Source of the DNA: Pseudanabaena sp. Salubria-1
GTDB taxonomy: Bacteria > Cyanobacteriota > Cyanobacteriia > Pseudanabaenales > Pseudanabaenaceae
Length of the DNA: 64,000 nucleotides
Direction of reading: 5' to 3'
Assembly: GCA_023336205.1 (NCBI GenBank)
Contig: JALQCR010000019.1
Span: 62,001 to 126,000, forward strand
The position numbers and the translations under genes are program-made. Below the pieces are notes generated by a model, which saw only the letters and a list, made by a program, of their open reading frames with translations, made no database searches and was not told where the DNA came from. Shown here one piece after another: positions 26,934 to 36,044 of the stretch; positions within the stretch are counted from its first letter, which is position 1, and each line of letters opens with the position of its first letter.

Positions 26934-27025
26934 TATAGCAATTCTAAATTAGGTGTGAGATTAAATGGTTTGTGAGAGCTTGTCTCGAAGTGGCAAGCTC
27001 TCACAAACTGTTCAGAATTGCTATA
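26934..27025. repeat. MITE-like inverted repeat (TATAGCAATTCT ends)
   Basis: TATAGCAATTCTAAA at the left pairs with CAGAATTGCTATA at the right. Inside, GTTTGTGAGAGCTTG pairs with CAAGCTCTCACAAAC, so the whole 92 bases can fold into one arm. The ends have TA outside, compatible with a mariner/IS630-type MITE. A partly similar end, TATAGCAATCCTAAA, lies at 56346. Confidence 0.6.
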
Positions 27026-27206
27026 AATTTTTGCTGAAAAAGCTTTAAAAAGTATTTGTAATAGATATTATTCGCTTTTTTAATTGTTTAAAAGCGATTC
27101 TCACTGTAGTTTTGTTATCAAAAAGATATATGGAAGTTATGTAAATGTTATACGCAGCATTTATTTGCGATCAAGAGCCATAATGCTTGATGCGAGCACT
27201 CCCTTG

Positions 27207-27348
27207 CCAGCCAAGAAATAGCGTTATACCAAAGCACAAAATGGCGTAGCCATTTTGTGCTTTTAAAACCCTTACAGGATTTGTTTTTTAATTCACAAAA
27301 GTGTTGCCACACTTCTGTGAATTGGTATTAACGCTATTTCTTGGCTGG
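27207..27348. mobile_element. 142-bp palindromic element, TIR CCAGCCAAGAAATAGCG
   Basis: CCAGCCAAGAAATAGCGTT at the left is repeated inverted at the right end, with pairing continuing inward (ATACCAA..CACA). Two smaller hairpins, GCACAAAATGGC with its partner and TTCACAAAAGTG with its partner, lie inside. No target duplication is evident. Part of the interior (TTTTAAAAC...TTTTTAATTCACAAA) also occurs at 57490-57538. Confidence 0.62.
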
Positions 27349-27403
27349 ACAAACGAAAAGATAAGAGCCCGCGCTTTGCGCGGGCTCTTATCTTTTCGTT
27401 TGT
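27349..27403. terminator. Very long perfect hairpin
   Basis: ACAAACGAAAAGATAAGAGC plus CCGCGC pairs perfectly with its reverse complement over 25 bases, leaving a short loop. It abuts the palindromic element at 27207. It could terminate transcripts from either side, though no gene ends close by; it may be part of a mobile palindrome. Confidence 0.6.
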
Positions 27404-27602
27404 TATCATATAAATTTCGTTGTCGCACCGCACAAACATTTGTGCAATGATAAAAGTACACAGAAAAAAGCCCACTGTTTCCAGTGGGACTAGCATTTTT
27501 GTGTTGAGTGCGGATATCTTAAATCATTTTGTGGTCAAAGATATTAAGTTTTTTGCCTGCCAAAGTGATTTTTATGCGATCGCAAGTCGCAAATATATGT
27601 TA

Positions 27603-27639
27603 AGAACAGGTAACGACAATATTTGCCGTTACCTGTTCT
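27603..27639. terminator. Hairpin before small membrane-protein gene
   Basis: AGAACAGGTAACG pairs perfectly with CGTTACCTGTTCT. The stretch 27404-27602 holds only a short unconvincing open frame and a smaller CCACTG/CAGTGG hairpin; no gene is supported there. Confidence 0.5.
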
Positions 27640-27680
27640 CATTTAGTTACAAAATCTAGTTACGAATTTGCAAGCCAGAT

Positions 27681-27995
27681 ATGACTGAAGAAGCCCCACC
27701 TAAATCTGAACAAGATACTACTCCATCTGCTTTTAAGAATCTTACAGGGGTAGCAATTTCGGCTACTCTCGCCACTGGGCTTTACTCATTTACAAATATG
27801 ATGGCGCACAAGCTGGCTTTAGCTCCTTTACAGACAACAAATACTCTTGCTAATAGGCTTGCCACATTAGTTCGTACTTTGTTGTTAGCGATCGGTACTG
27901 GCGCAACTATGATTTTTGCTGTGATTGCTATTGGTTTGGTACTGCTAACGATTAAGCAAATGTTTACTAATATTTTCAGTAAATCGCAAACATAA
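27681..27995 (+). CDS. Small membrane protein, DUF3082-like
   Basis: This 104-residue protein has a polar N-terminus (MTEEAPPKSEQDTTPSAFKN) and two hydrophobic stretches (GVAISATLATGLYSF and LLAIGTGATMIFAVIAIGLVLL). The arrangement and the final amphipathic segment resemble the cyanobacterial DUF3082 family, of unknown function. It is a single gene with a strong terminator 20 bases after the stop. Family assignment is by overall pattern only. Confidence 0.62.
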   Translation: MTEEAPPKSEQDTTPSAFKNLTGVAISATLATGLYSFTNMMAHKLALAPLQTTNTLANRLATLVRTLLLAIGTGATMIFAVIAIGLVLLTIKQMFTNIFSKSQT

Positions 27996-28016
27996 GTACC
28001 TGTGCTTAAATCAAGT

Positions 28017-28051
28017 AAAAATGGGGTAGTGCTATGCACTACCCCATTTTT
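28017..28051 (+). terminator. Rho-independent terminator
   Basis: AAAAATGGGGTAGTGC pairs perfectly with GCACTACCCCATTTTT and ends in a T-run. It lies 20 bases after the small membrane-protein gene. Confidence 0.85.
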
Positions 28052-28076
28052 TCTCAGTTGACTCTTATAATCTTTA

Positions 28077-28100
28077 GTGTCGATTTGCCGAAATCGACAC
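28077..28100. repeat. Short hairpin
   Basis: GTGTCGATTT and AAATCGACAC pair around GCCG. It sits between two terminator hairpins in the space where two genes converge. Confidence 0.45.
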
Positions 28101-28116
28101 TAAGTCGCTAAGCAAA

Positions 28117-28175
28117 CAAACCAATAAACTTATAAAAGTGTTGCTAGGCAACACTTTTATAAGTTTATTGGTTTG
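28117..28175. terminator. Long perfect hairpin, 28-bp arms
   Basis: CAAACCAATAAACTTATAAA continuing AGTGTTGC pairs perfectly with its reverse complement around a three-base TAG loop. It lies 24 bases past the stop of the minus-strand oxidoreductase gene and probably ends its transcript. Confidence 0.65.
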
Positions 28176-28199
28176 GCTTACTGCAAAAAGCTCAGTAAT

Positions 28200-30185
28200 T
28201 TACCATTCCACTAACATGCCTTGTGCTTTCAGAAGCTCTTGCAGTTCGCCAATCCTACCGCGATCTAGAATTGCCTGCGGAGTTAGCGAAGGATCATCTT
28301 GTAAGACAATCCAAGCAGCCGCAGCTCCTGCGGCTGCACCTGCAGACCATTCCCCCACATGAATGCGAGTTGCCCCATTGACAATGTGACTAACTGCCAT
28401 TGCCTTACCGCCCATTAATAAATTATCAATACGTTGAGGAATTAAACTCTCAAATGGCAAAATAATTGGACGGACTTTATCTTCGTTAGCTGGAGCCGAG
28501 CTTGGTGCTTTCGATGGTTCCCAATTTCGATAGCGACAACCATGCATATCGATCGCATAGTGCGTCAACCCAATCGAAGTAGCATTAAAATTTCGTCCAC
28601 CTTCCATATCGTTACGAATATCTTGCTCACGCATAAGAAATTCTGACTGACCATATGCTGAGCGCCCTAAAATACGCCGACCTTCACGGATATATGGATA
28701 CATACTCAATCCAGACTCGGTGGGCATCGGGCTATCGGGTCCAGACATTAGCCGTAAAGGAAATTGTGCAGATGCATGTTTATCCATGATCCATTCGGCA
28801 AATAACAGAGCATGATTTTCGCCATCCTTAAGAGCTGAGGTATTTAAGCCGCCTAGCCAGTTCTGTTGCTGTCCAGAGTCTTGAATTTGTTTGTCAGTCA
28901 AAATTAAAGGTGGATTCATTATCCCCCAATCATTACCTCGATTCCAGTTAATGACGGTCATATCGCCTTTGGCAGGAATGGCCTTAAATGGGGCATCACG
29001 CTTCATGCTGACAATACGGCGATAGTTGAATACGCTGTTGCCTTCAAACATGGGGAAGCGACCTAAGTCATAGTCTTTGCGATGCTCTTCACGGGAATAG
29101 CCTGGCTGCACTTTACGTAGTTCCTTAAGTGATCGCCCTTCATCATCGGCAATTTTCAGAACAAATGGGAATGTAAATGCTTGCGTGCATTCTGGATTGT
29201 CGGCTACGGCATGAACTTCACCTGTTGTGGCAAAACCTTCAGCACCTAAACGGTGGGGAAGATTTGCCCAAGCGATTACTTCTGCTGTATCAGTGGAGTC
29301 AATTACGACCATCTGCTTACCTGCGGGAGCTTGTAAACGAATTGGCTTCTTGATAAAAGTTTCGTCAGAGTTCCAGTTAAACCAGCTTTTGATTTCGCGA
29401 GATAAGCGCCCTTGCGGTAAATAATTTGGATCGCGAGGTGTTCGAGCTACAGCATGGATAGCCGTAATGCGATCTCCTTTTTCGTTAAAACTTGCTCCTT
29501 TAAAAGCGATCTGCGTACTCCATCGGCTTTTCGGCGCAGAGCGCTGGGATTCACGCAAAAACTCTTCAGATGCGAGTTCACCTGAATAGGGTGTAAAGCA
29601 AAGATTGCCAACCCAGCAGCTATTAGTATCCGCTACCACTGCCCCTGGCTTTAAGTAAGAATATTTGTCTGGTAAAGCTGGCTGGCTAGCAATAATATTT
29701 TTAAAATGCGTCCAACTGAGGGGAAATTGTTGACGATAGCGCATTAGTAATGATTCATCGATCGCACTAACTCCCTGTGAACTCACCTGTCCCCCTAGCA
29801 TCGGTGTAAGCTCGATTAAGCAAGTTGTTGCCCCAGTTTTCATCGAGTGATAAGCAGCAGCTACTCCGCCCAATGACCCGCCAACAACTGTCACATCGCA
29901 TTCCCAGACTTCGGCATCCGCTGGTGGCGGCGGATTTAAGATCGGGTAACCATTATTATCAAATAGCTTGATTGGTGAGTTGGGATCTTGCGCGATCGGC
30001 TCGATTGATTTTGGTTTATTACTAATTTGCCAAGTTCTTGCCGCTGCACCACTAATTACAATTCCTAAGAACAGCATCACTAAGATATGCCGCAATTTAG
30101 GGCGAAAAGAGGGCTTTTGTTTTAGATTTTCTGTCTCTTCTACAGGATTTTTTAAATCTTCTGGCTTATTTTCTTGATTGCTCAT
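28200..30185 (-). CDS. FAD-dependent oxidoreductase (FAD_oxidored-type), membrane-anchored
   Basis: This 661-residue protein has a cytoplasmic N-terminus of about 30 residues, one transmembrane helix (HILVMLFLGIVISGAAA) and then a large FAD domain starting CDVTVVGGSLGGVAAAYHS near residue 92. TCLIELTPMLGGQVSSQG follows, as in PF12831 FAD-dependent oxidoreductases. The C-terminal NLLMGGKAMAVSHIVNGATR is the second FAD contact region. Substrate is unknown; relatives are often annotated only as FAD-dependent oxidoreductase. The protein is likely exported or faces the periplasm. No partner gene is adjacent. Confidence 0.78.
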   Translation of the reverse strand: MSNQENKPEDLKNPVEETENLKQKPSFRPKLRHILVMLFLGIVISGAAARTWQISNKPKSIEPIAQDPNSPIKLFDNNGYPILNPPPPADAEVWECDVTVVGGSLGGVAAAYHSMKTGATTCLIELTPMLGGQVSSQGVSAIDESLLMRYRQQFPLSWTHFKNIIASQPALPDKYSYLKPGAVVADTNSCWVGNLCFTPYSGELASEEFLRESQRSAPKSRWSTQIAFKGASFNEKGDRITAIHAVARTPRDPNYLPQGRLSREIKSWFNWNSDETFIKKPIRLQAPAGKQMVVIDSTDTAEVIAWANLPHRLGAEGFATTGEVHAVADNPECTQAFTFPFVLKIADDEGRSLKELRKVQPGYSREEHRKDYDLGRFPMFEGNSVFNYRRIVSMKRDAPFKAIPAKGDMTVINWNRGNDWGIMNPPLILTDKQIQDSGQQQNWLGGLNTSALKDGENHALLFAEWIMDKHASAQFPLRLMSGPDSPMPTESGLSMYPYIREGRRILGRSAYGQSEFLMREQDIRNDMEGGRNFNATSIGLTHYAIDMHGCRYRNWEPSKAPSSAPANEDKVRPIILPFESLIPQRIDNLLMGGKAMAVSHIVNGATRIHVGEWSAGAAAGAAAAWIVLQDDPSLTPQAILDRGRIGELQELLKAQGMLVEW

Positions 30186-30510
30186 GGCTCACTGACAATA
30201 ATAAAAATTTGCCTGTCGTAAAACAAGCAGATACTCTCACATCACACAGTCTTAAGATTAGCTTAAAGAGTTAACAATTTGTCATACTTTAGTGTAAGCA
30301 AATTGGCTAATCAAGATGGTTTGCGCTTTACAGGGATTCCATCAATTTTTCTCTAGAGAAACCATAGTATTAAGAGGATATTTATATCGAGAATGATCAT
30401 AAATGCTCGAATAAGTTGCGATCGCAAATTGGTTCTCTCTCAATCAGACTTGCGCAGCGAAATGTTGCGATCACCTAAAAATATGTCATGAAGGCGATCT
30501 CATCTAGTAG
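30186..30510. other. Spacer without recognised gene
   Basis: These 325 bases separate the oxidoreductase start from the res stop. They contain HIP1-type GCGATCGC cores near 30420 and 30520 and A/T-rich DNA. No convincing open frame, hairpin terminator or repeat stands out. Confidence 0.5.
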
Positions 30511-33210
30511 TTAACTGAAGCGATCGCCTAAACCTTTGATTGTCATATTTTGGGCGATCGCATCATGAGGAATGAGGACATATTGCCAAGGTTTACCGCC
30601 GTGAGTGAGCATATGGTCTGAGGCATTTTTACACCATTGAATTGCCACATCTTTTTTTGCAAGTACTTCGGGATTGATTGTTTCATTTTGAGCTTTAGGT
30701 TCAAGCATATAGATGATGTCTGCGGTTTCAGCGACAAAATCGGGTTGATATTCTGAATAGTTACCATGCCATTTGTAATAAAGTTGAAATTGTCCTTTGG
30801 CGGGTTTAAACCATTTGATTGCTTCACGTTCTAAGATTATTGCCAAAATTCTTTCGGCTTCAGATTGAAATTTTTGCTCTTTGTAGAGGCATTTTGAGAA
30901 GCCTGTAAACAGGTATTTGGACATATTGCTTTTGTCTGGTGGTGAAAAGCGATAATCGAGGCGATTTTTGGGACTTGTGTTGTAGGCGCTATCTTTTAGG
31001 GTTGTGAAACCTTTGCTGATTTTGACTTCATAATCTGTAGTTTCTTCCCAGAAGTTTTGCTGCATTTGATGATGGATAAAGTTAGCGATTTCATTTTGTC
31101 TAACTCTTAAAATATTCCGGATGTCATCTTCTGAATATTGTTTGAGAAAATGGCTGACGACTTGACCTACTAAGTCATAGAGCAAGTCAGAGTGTTCGTC
31201 ATAGCAAATATCATCAAACTTGGCTAAGCTTTCGACAATGTAATTTTCTAGGCGTGATTTCTCAAAGTTTACTCTGGTTATTTCTAGGGATGTGGATTGC
31301 TCTGTTGAGAGAGATTGAATATGTAGTTCTTCTTTGGAGGGAATACCATAATTTAAGTCGCTGAGATCGATCGCAAAGGAGCGAAAGCCCGATCTCACAG
31401 TACCGATGGGAAGTACCAGAATTCTAGGTATATCAATGGTTTGTTGAATAACTAGGTTGGTGGTTTTGGCAACGATCGCTTCAATGTTTGGGGGTGGGGT
31501 TACGCCCTCGATTTCCATTTGGGCGGGTTGATATTCTTTGACTACGGCTTCGCGGACAATCGCTTGGATTTTTGGGGTCGAGAGATGGGCGGTAGTTGGG
31601 ACTTTTTCGGGTTGGCTTTCGAGTTTGAGGATAGCTTGGTAAGTGAGTTGGGCGATTTTTTGTTCTATGGGTGTGGTGAATAGTGGCGGTTGAATGAGTT
31701 GTGGTTCGGTTTCATTAGGTAAATCATCTGGCAAATTAATGGATGGTTCGGGGTGTAGTCCTAATGCTTGTGATAATTGCGATCGCGAAATTACAGGTTG
31801 TGTTTTTTGTTGCAGGTCTTCTTCGGTGAGGATGATTTGTTTCAGGCGAATCTGGGATTCGGGTTTCTTGGCTTCATCAACAATTTCTTGGAATTTGTCG
31901 TGGCAGACGATATTGAGGCGATCGACGATTTCCACGCCTGTACGCATTCCGTAGGGTAAGCGTAAGCCACGCCCGATCGATTGCTCGATTAAGATTTTAG
32001 AATTTGCGGCTCTCAATGGCACGATGGTATAGAGATTGGTGACATCCCAACCTTCTTTGAGCATATTTACATGGATCACGATTTCGGTAGGTTCATCGGG
32101 AGATTCTACTTTGAGCAAGCGATCGACCATTTCATCTTCCTGTGCGCCTGTTTTGCTGGAGTCCACTTGAATGACTTTATGTTTGTATTCCCCTTCAGCG
32201 AATTCATCGGATTGAATTAGTCGCATCAAGTCTATGGCATGAGTAATATCACGGGCAATGATGAGCATAAATGGCTTGACGATTTTTTTGCCTGTTTGTA
32301 TGGCATAGGTTTCTAATTCAGCTTTGATATTTTCGTGGAGATAGATCCCGTCTTCTAGTTTGAGACGCTCGATCGCTTCGGGTGACATTGATGCAGGATT
32401 AAAATCTTTGCGAGTAACGACGGCGGGATCTTTGACAAATCCATCGCTCATGGCGCGTCCGAGGGGATAGTCATAGATTACATTTTTAAACGGTACGCTT
32501 CCCTTATTGGTTTCGATAAAGGGTGTGGCGGTGACTTCTAAGCCTAGTAATGGTTTGAGTTCGTTAATGGCGCGAACTCCTGCGGAAGCTCGATAACGGT
32601 GCGATTCATCCATTAAGATTACGAGGTCTTTTAGTTGCGATAGATAATCGAAATAGCTTTCGCCGATATATTCAGATAGGCGTTTGATTTTGGGGCTTTT
32701 GCCACCGCGTACTTCGGAGTTAATTTTAGATATGTTAAAGATGTTGATTTTGCAGCTAATTTGCTCATCTAAAATCGTTCGCGCTCGCATTTCATAGTTA
32801 TCACCTGTGATGATTTCGGGTGGATTTATGGCAAATTCGGTGATACCTGTAAATACATATTTGGAGGTGTTGGGTGTGAAATCGGTAATTAGTTTGTTGT
32901 AAATGGTCAGGTTGGGCGCGAGGACAAAGAAGTTTTTGATGCCATGAGCGAGGTGTAAATAGCTGATAAATGCGCCCATGAGCCTAGTTTTACCTACACC
33001 TGTGGCAAGGGAAAAGCAGAGGGATGGAAATTCGCGCTCGAAGTCGGTGACGGTGGGAAATTCTTTTTTAATAGCGGCGAGGCTGGTTTCAATATCTTTG
33101 ATATTTTGAATTGGTAAGAGTTCGCAAATGCGTTCTAATATTTTTAATGAGTCGCGTTGGGGTTGACGGAGGCTGAGGCGATTGGCGATCGCATTGACAT
33201 GATTATTCAT
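30511..33210 (-). CDS. Type III restriction enzyme, Res subunit
   Basis: This 899-residue DEAD-box translocase and nuclease works with the Mod methylase encoded upstream on the same strand. ATGVGKT (residues 69-75) is Walker A, ILMDESHRYRA (about 200) is motif II, and IGRGLRLPYG (about 415) is motif VI. The C-terminal PDFVAETADIIYMLEPKAQN (about 825) is the PD-(D/E)xK nuclease. All motifs are intact. Unusually, mod and res are separated by about 1.1 kb that holds a DUF559 gene and four GC-rich repeats, so tight co-transcription is doubtful. Confidence 0.9.
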   Translation of the reverse strand: MNNHVNAIANRLSLRQPQRDSLKILERICELLPIQNIKDIETSLAAIKKEFPTVTDFEREFPSLCFSLATGVGKTRLMGAFISYLHLAHGIKNFFVLAPNLTIYNKLITDFTPNTSKYVFTGITEFAINPPEIITGDNYEMRARTILDEQISCKINIFNISKINSEVRGGKSPKIKRLSEYIGESYFDYLSQLKDLVILMDESHRYRASAGVRAINELKPLLGLEVTATPFIETNKGSVPFKNVIYDYPLGRAMSDGFVKDPAVVTRKDFNPASMSPEAIERLKLEDGIYLHENIKAELETYAIQTGKKIVKPFMLIIARDITHAIDLMRLIQSDEFAEGEYKHKVIQVDSSKTGAQEDEMVDRLLKVESPDEPTEIVIHVNMLKEGWDVTNLYTIVPLRAANSKILIEQSIGRGLRLPYGMRTGVEIVDRLNIVCHDKFQEIVDEAKKPESQIRLKQIILTEEDLQQKTQPVISRSQLSQALGLHPEPSINLPDDLPNETEPQLIQPPLFTTPIEQKIAQLTYQAILKLESQPEKVPTTAHLSTPKIQAIVREAVVKEYQPAQMEIEGVTPPPNIEAIVAKTTNLVIQQTIDIPRILVLPIGTVRSGFRSFAIDLSDLNYGIPSKEELHIQSLSTEQSTSLEITRVNFEKSRLENYIVESLAKFDDICYDEHSDLLYDLVGQVVSHFLKQYSEDDIRNILRVRQNEIANFIHHQMQQNFWEETTDYEVKISKGFTTLKDSAYNTSPKNRLDYRFSPPDKSNMSKYLFTGFSKCLYKEQKFQSEAERILAIILEREAIKWFKPAKGQFQLYYKWHGNYSEYQPDFVAETADIIYMLEPKAQNETINPEVLAKKDVAIQWCKNASDHMLTHGGKPWQYVLIPHDAIAQNMTIKGLGDRFS

Positions 33211-33246
33211 AGTGAGTTTCTCTTTTTATATTTTTGTTTGAGATTG

Positions 33247-33263
33247 GTCACGCACTGCGTGAC
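33247..33263. repeat. Hairpin variant 1 (GTCACGCA / TGCGTGAC)
   Basis: Eight-base arms around a single C. The surrounding sequence is repeated at 33444, where two bases in each arm differ but still pair, so the fold is kept while the sequence changes. Confidence 0.55.
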
Positions 33264-33288
33264 TAATTTGCTTTGAAGGTTTTTCTGT

Positions 33289-33417
33289 CTGCGTTGCAAT
33301 GGATCTAAGCCCCCTAAATCCCCCAATTCTGGGGGACTTTGAATAATTTCTTGCTCTTGTTCCCCCAGAATTGGGGGCTAGGGGGCAATTACCAGAATTG
33401 GGGGCTAGGGGGCAATT
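33289..33417. repeat. GC-rich repeat block, copy 1
   Basis: Contains TAAGCCCCCTAAATCCCCCA, ATTCTGGGGGACTTTGAATA, and a paired CCCCCAGAATTGGGGGCTAG. The C-rich and G-rich halves can fold on each other. Copy 3 at 34042 is nearly identical; copies 2 and 4 form a second matching pair. Such blocks are dispersed in many cyanobacterial genomes and yield chance open frames (SPPELGDLGG). Confidence 0.75.
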
Positions 33418-33443
33418 ACGAGCTATATTTTTGTTAGAGATTG

Positions 33444-33460
33444 GCTACGCAGTGCGTAGC
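33444..33460. repeat. Hairpin variant 2 (GCTACGCA / TGCGTAGC)
   Basis: Same position relative to the following repeat block as the hairpin at 33247. Arms differ by TC to CT on one side and GA to AG on the other, which keeps all pairs. Confidence 0.55.
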
Positions 33461-33486
33461 TAATTTGCTTGGAAGGTTTTTCTGTC

Positions 33487-33607
33487 TACGTTGAAATGCA
33501 TCTAAGCCCCCTAAATCCCCCAATTCTGGGGGACTTTGAAAGACTTTTATTTTTTTGTCCCCCCAGAATTGGGGGCTAGGGGGCAATTTCCAGAATTGGG
33601 GGCTAGG
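33487..33607. repeat. GC-rich repeat block, copy 2
   Basis: Same core as copy 1 but with GACTTTGAAAGACTTTTATT between the C-rich and G-rich halves, as in copy 4 at 34224. It ends just downstream of the DUF559 gene. Confidence 0.75.
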
Positions 33608-33623
33608 AAGAGAATAACTGCAA

Positions 33624-33983
33624 TTAAGTAGCTTCAGTAATTTGTATAAGAACATTTGACAAATCATTTATCACCTCTTCGTTTGTAAATCTTAAAACGC
33701 GATAACCAAAAGCTTGCATTTGCTCTGTTCTTGCTTGATCGTAGGATTGTTGTTGATTATGAATATCTCCATCAACTTCTATAACTAATTTGGCACTAGG
33801 GCAATAAAAGTCAACTATAAATCTTCCGACAGGATGCTGACAACGAAACTTAAGTTGATTGAGTTTACGTCCTCGTAATGCTTGCCACAATATTTCTTCA
33901 GCAGGTGTTAACTGTTGCCTTAAGAGACGGGCAGCTTCTTCAATCTCTCTTGTAGTACCACGAATTCGATTAGAATTTTTCAT
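33624..33983 (-). CDS. DUF559 (Vsr-like) endonuclease-domain protein
   Basis: This 119-residue protein begins with AARLLRQQLTPAEEILWQAL and carries FRCQHPVGRFIVDFYCPSAK then LVIEVDGDIH, the D...ExD pattern of DUF559, a small PD-(D/E)xK-like fold related to Vsr mismatch endonucleases. The biochemical role is unknown. It lies between res and mod of the type III system, on the same strand, and is bracketed by two pairs of GC-rich repeats. That suggests it arrived or was duplicated in with them rather than being a system component. Confidence 0.83.
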   Translation of the reverse strand: MKNSNRIRGTTREIEEAARLLRQQLTPAEEILWQALRGRKLNQLKFRCQHPVGRFIVDFYCPSAKLVIEVDGDIHNQQQSYDQARTEQMQAFGYRVLRFTNEEVINDLSNVLIQITEAT

Positions 33984-34041
33984 GTTTGTGTAGTATTTCT
34001 AACTTGATTCTCTAGATTTTAATGAGTACGCATCAGTTTAT

Positions 34042-34144
34042 CTGCGTTGCAATGGATCTAAGCCCCCTAAATCCCCCAATTCTGGGGGACTTTGAATAAT
34101 TTCTTGCTCTTGTTCCCCCAGAATTGGGGGTTAGGGGGCGATTA
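34042..34144. repeat. GC-rich repeat block, copy 3
   Basis: Nearly identical to copy 1 (33289), including GAATAATTTCTTGCTCTTGT between the halves. It lies upstream of the DUF559 gene. Together with copy 4 it covers most of the mod-DUF559 spacer. Confidence 0.75.
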
Positions 34145-34223
34145 ATTGTTGACTTGACTGGATTTTGTGATTTACGCATAGCCCTAGTTTTGTAGTATTT
34201 AGCTACTGAGTACGCATCGATTT

Positions 34224-34350
34224 GTCTACGTTTCAATTGATCTAAGCCCCCTAAATCCCCCAATTCTGGGGGACTTTGAAAGACTTTTATTTTCTTGTTC
34301 CCCCAGAATTGGGGGCTAGGGGGCAATTCCCAAAATTGGGGGCTAGAGGG
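34224..34350. repeat. GC-rich repeat block, copy 4
   Basis: Matches copy 2 (AAAGACTTTTATTTTCTTG between halves). It begins only about 30 bases past the mod stop. A chance open frame from ATG at 34380, overlapping the mod stop as ATGA, runs through it. Confidence 0.75.
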
Positions 34351-34376
34351 CAGATAATTTTTGTCTTTAATCTCGC

Positions 34377-35993
34377 TCATAGTCCTAACTCCAATTGTCC
34401 AAGCTTGGCGGGAGCTTTGGGCAGGTTTTCGATTTTGAGGCTGTAGTCATCATGTCCCCATTCACAGCGAGAGAGGATTTGTTTAGGGATTTTCTTAACG
34501 GTGAGGTTTGGGAAGTTGTCAGTTTTGCCGCGAAAGGCGCTACATAGGACGAGTAAACTGCGTTCTTCGCCTACTTCTTCGGATAGTTTGGCGAGTTGCT
34601 CATGACTGAGGTTTTGGGTGGTGACGTAGATAAAGTCGCGTTCGGTGGAGTAGCCATGTTGCCAATAGAAGGTGTCTGAGGGTGCATATTTGAATCCTTC
34701 GATTTTACAAAGGGCTTCGGCAAGCATGGCGGCGTTATAGTCTTTGTTGATCACCCAGTTATCCCATTTGTCTTTTTCCAGCAACGATGGAGCAAGGTGA
34801 TAGTACCGAAATCCGCCGCCGCCTTTCCAGTTAACTGTTTTGCTAATGCCGCCTTGGTCTTCGCCGTTGATCACTTTTTGGATTCGGGGAATAATATGGG
34901 TATGGCAATGTTCGCCAAGTTCAATCATGATCCAGCGTCTTCCCATTTTGTGCGCGACTGCGCCTGTTGTGCCTGATCCTGCGAAGGAATCGAGGACAAG
35001 ATCGTTAGGTTTTGTTGCAATATCTAATATGCGTCGAATAAGCTTTTCTGGTTTAGGTGTAGCAAATGAATCATTAGGATTTATTGCTTTAACTTCTTCT
35101 CGTGCTTCGTGGTTATTTCCCGCTTCAGTGTGTAGCCAAATAGTCGCAGGTGGAGTCCCTGAAATTTTTAATTCACTTAAAAAAGTCTTTCGTGAAGGAT
35201 TTGCTTTCCCATCAGTCCCAAACCAAATTTCATCATTTTCATCTAACTTGCGTAGGGTTTCAGCAGGAAATCTTGGCGAAGTTCCTTTGGGAGGCATCCA
35301 TACAAATCCATTCTTAAATTGGAATGAGAATGCTTGCTCTTTTTCGGAACCAGTTCGCTTTGCATAAATAGGAGTAGCTTTCCAAACTCCCTTAGGATGA
35401 TTATCGGGATTACGGTAACGTTCATCCATTTCGGAAGTACGTCCAAGTCGATATGGTCGCCATAATTCTTTATTCTTAGCAAATATCAAAAGATGATCAT
35501 GATTTTCTGCTAACCATTTAGCATCATTTGCTACTGTATATTTCTTTTGCCAAACTGCATTTGCTACAAAATTAGCTCGTCCAAAAACCTCATCACATAA
35601 TACTTTTAAATAATGAGCTTCATTATCATCAATCGTGATCCATAAAGAACCATCATTAGATAATAGATTTCGCAAAATTTCTAAGCGATCGCGCATCAAA
35701 CCAAGCCAGATCGAATGCTCAACACCATCATCGTAATGTTCAAAAGCTGACCCCGTATTGTATGGCGGATCGATAAAAATACATTTGACCTTTCCCGCAA
35801 ACTCAGACTCCAAAGCCTTGAGAGCCAACAAATTATCCCCAAAAATCAAGCGATTATCAAAAATATCATCATCACTCACCCGATGCGCCGCCGTATAAGA
35901 CCTCTCAGGATCTTCCAACAAAATACGCGGCTCCAACTGCGGACGCACATCCTTCCCAATCCAAGTAAGTTCCAGTCTCTGCTTCTTAATCAT
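34377..35993 (-). CDS. Type III restriction-modification methyltransferase, Mod subunit
   Basis: This 538-residue DNA methylase of the beta class has motif IV IDPPYNTGSAFEHYDD (residues 74-89) before the AdoMet motif LDSFAGSGTTGAVAHKMG (about 330). It would methylate adenine and recognise the site for both Mod and Res. The central 200 residues form the target-recognition region and are less G/C-rich. The frame is complete. Start MIKKQRLELTWIGKD fits the family. The stop overlaps an ATG (ATGA), hinting that a coupled downstream gene once followed. Confidence 0.92.
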   Translation of the reverse strand: MIKKQRLELTWIGKDVRPQLEPRILLEDPERSYTAAHRVSDDDIFDNRLIFGDNLLALKALESEFAGKVKCIFIDPPYNTGSAFEHYDDGVEHSIWLGLMRDRLEILRNLLSNDGSLWITIDDNEAHYLKVLCDEVFGRANFVANAVWQKKYTVANDAKWLAENHDHLLIFAKNKELWRPYRLGRTSEMDERYRNPDNHPKGVWKATPIYAKRTGSEKEQAFSFQFKNGFVWMPPKGTSPRFPAETLRKLDENDEIWFGTDGKANPSRKTFLSELKISGTPPATIWLHTEAGNNHEAREEVKAINPNDSFATPKPEKLIRRILDIATKPNDLVLDSFAGSGTTGAVAHKMGRRWIMIELGEHCHTHIIPRIQKVINGEDQGGISKTVNWKGGGGFRYYHLAPSLLEKDKWDNWVINKDYNAAMLAEALCKIEGFKYAPSDTFYWQHGYSTERDFIYVTTQNLSHEQLAKLSEEVGEERSLLVLCSAFRGKTDNFPNLTVKKIPKQILSRCEWGHDDYSLKIENLPKAPAKLGQLELGL

Positions 35994-36044
35994 AATTAAC
36001 GGCTATTTTAAAGGAATATATTACTGCTATTACGTTTAAGAATT

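Noticed and set aside
27420..27659. 79-codon open frame on the plus strand
   Set aside because: It runs through two hairpins, has no plausible ribosome site and shows no recognisable protein pattern.
33434..33667. Open frame with SPPELGDLGGLDAF
   Set aside because: It is another translation of the same repeat blocks and overlaps the end of the DUF559 gene.
34033..34380. Open frame starting ATGA at the mod stop (MSEIKDKNYLPSSPQFWEL)
   Set aside because: Nearly all of it is translated from the GC-rich repeat blocks. Only the start position hints at a lost coupled gene.
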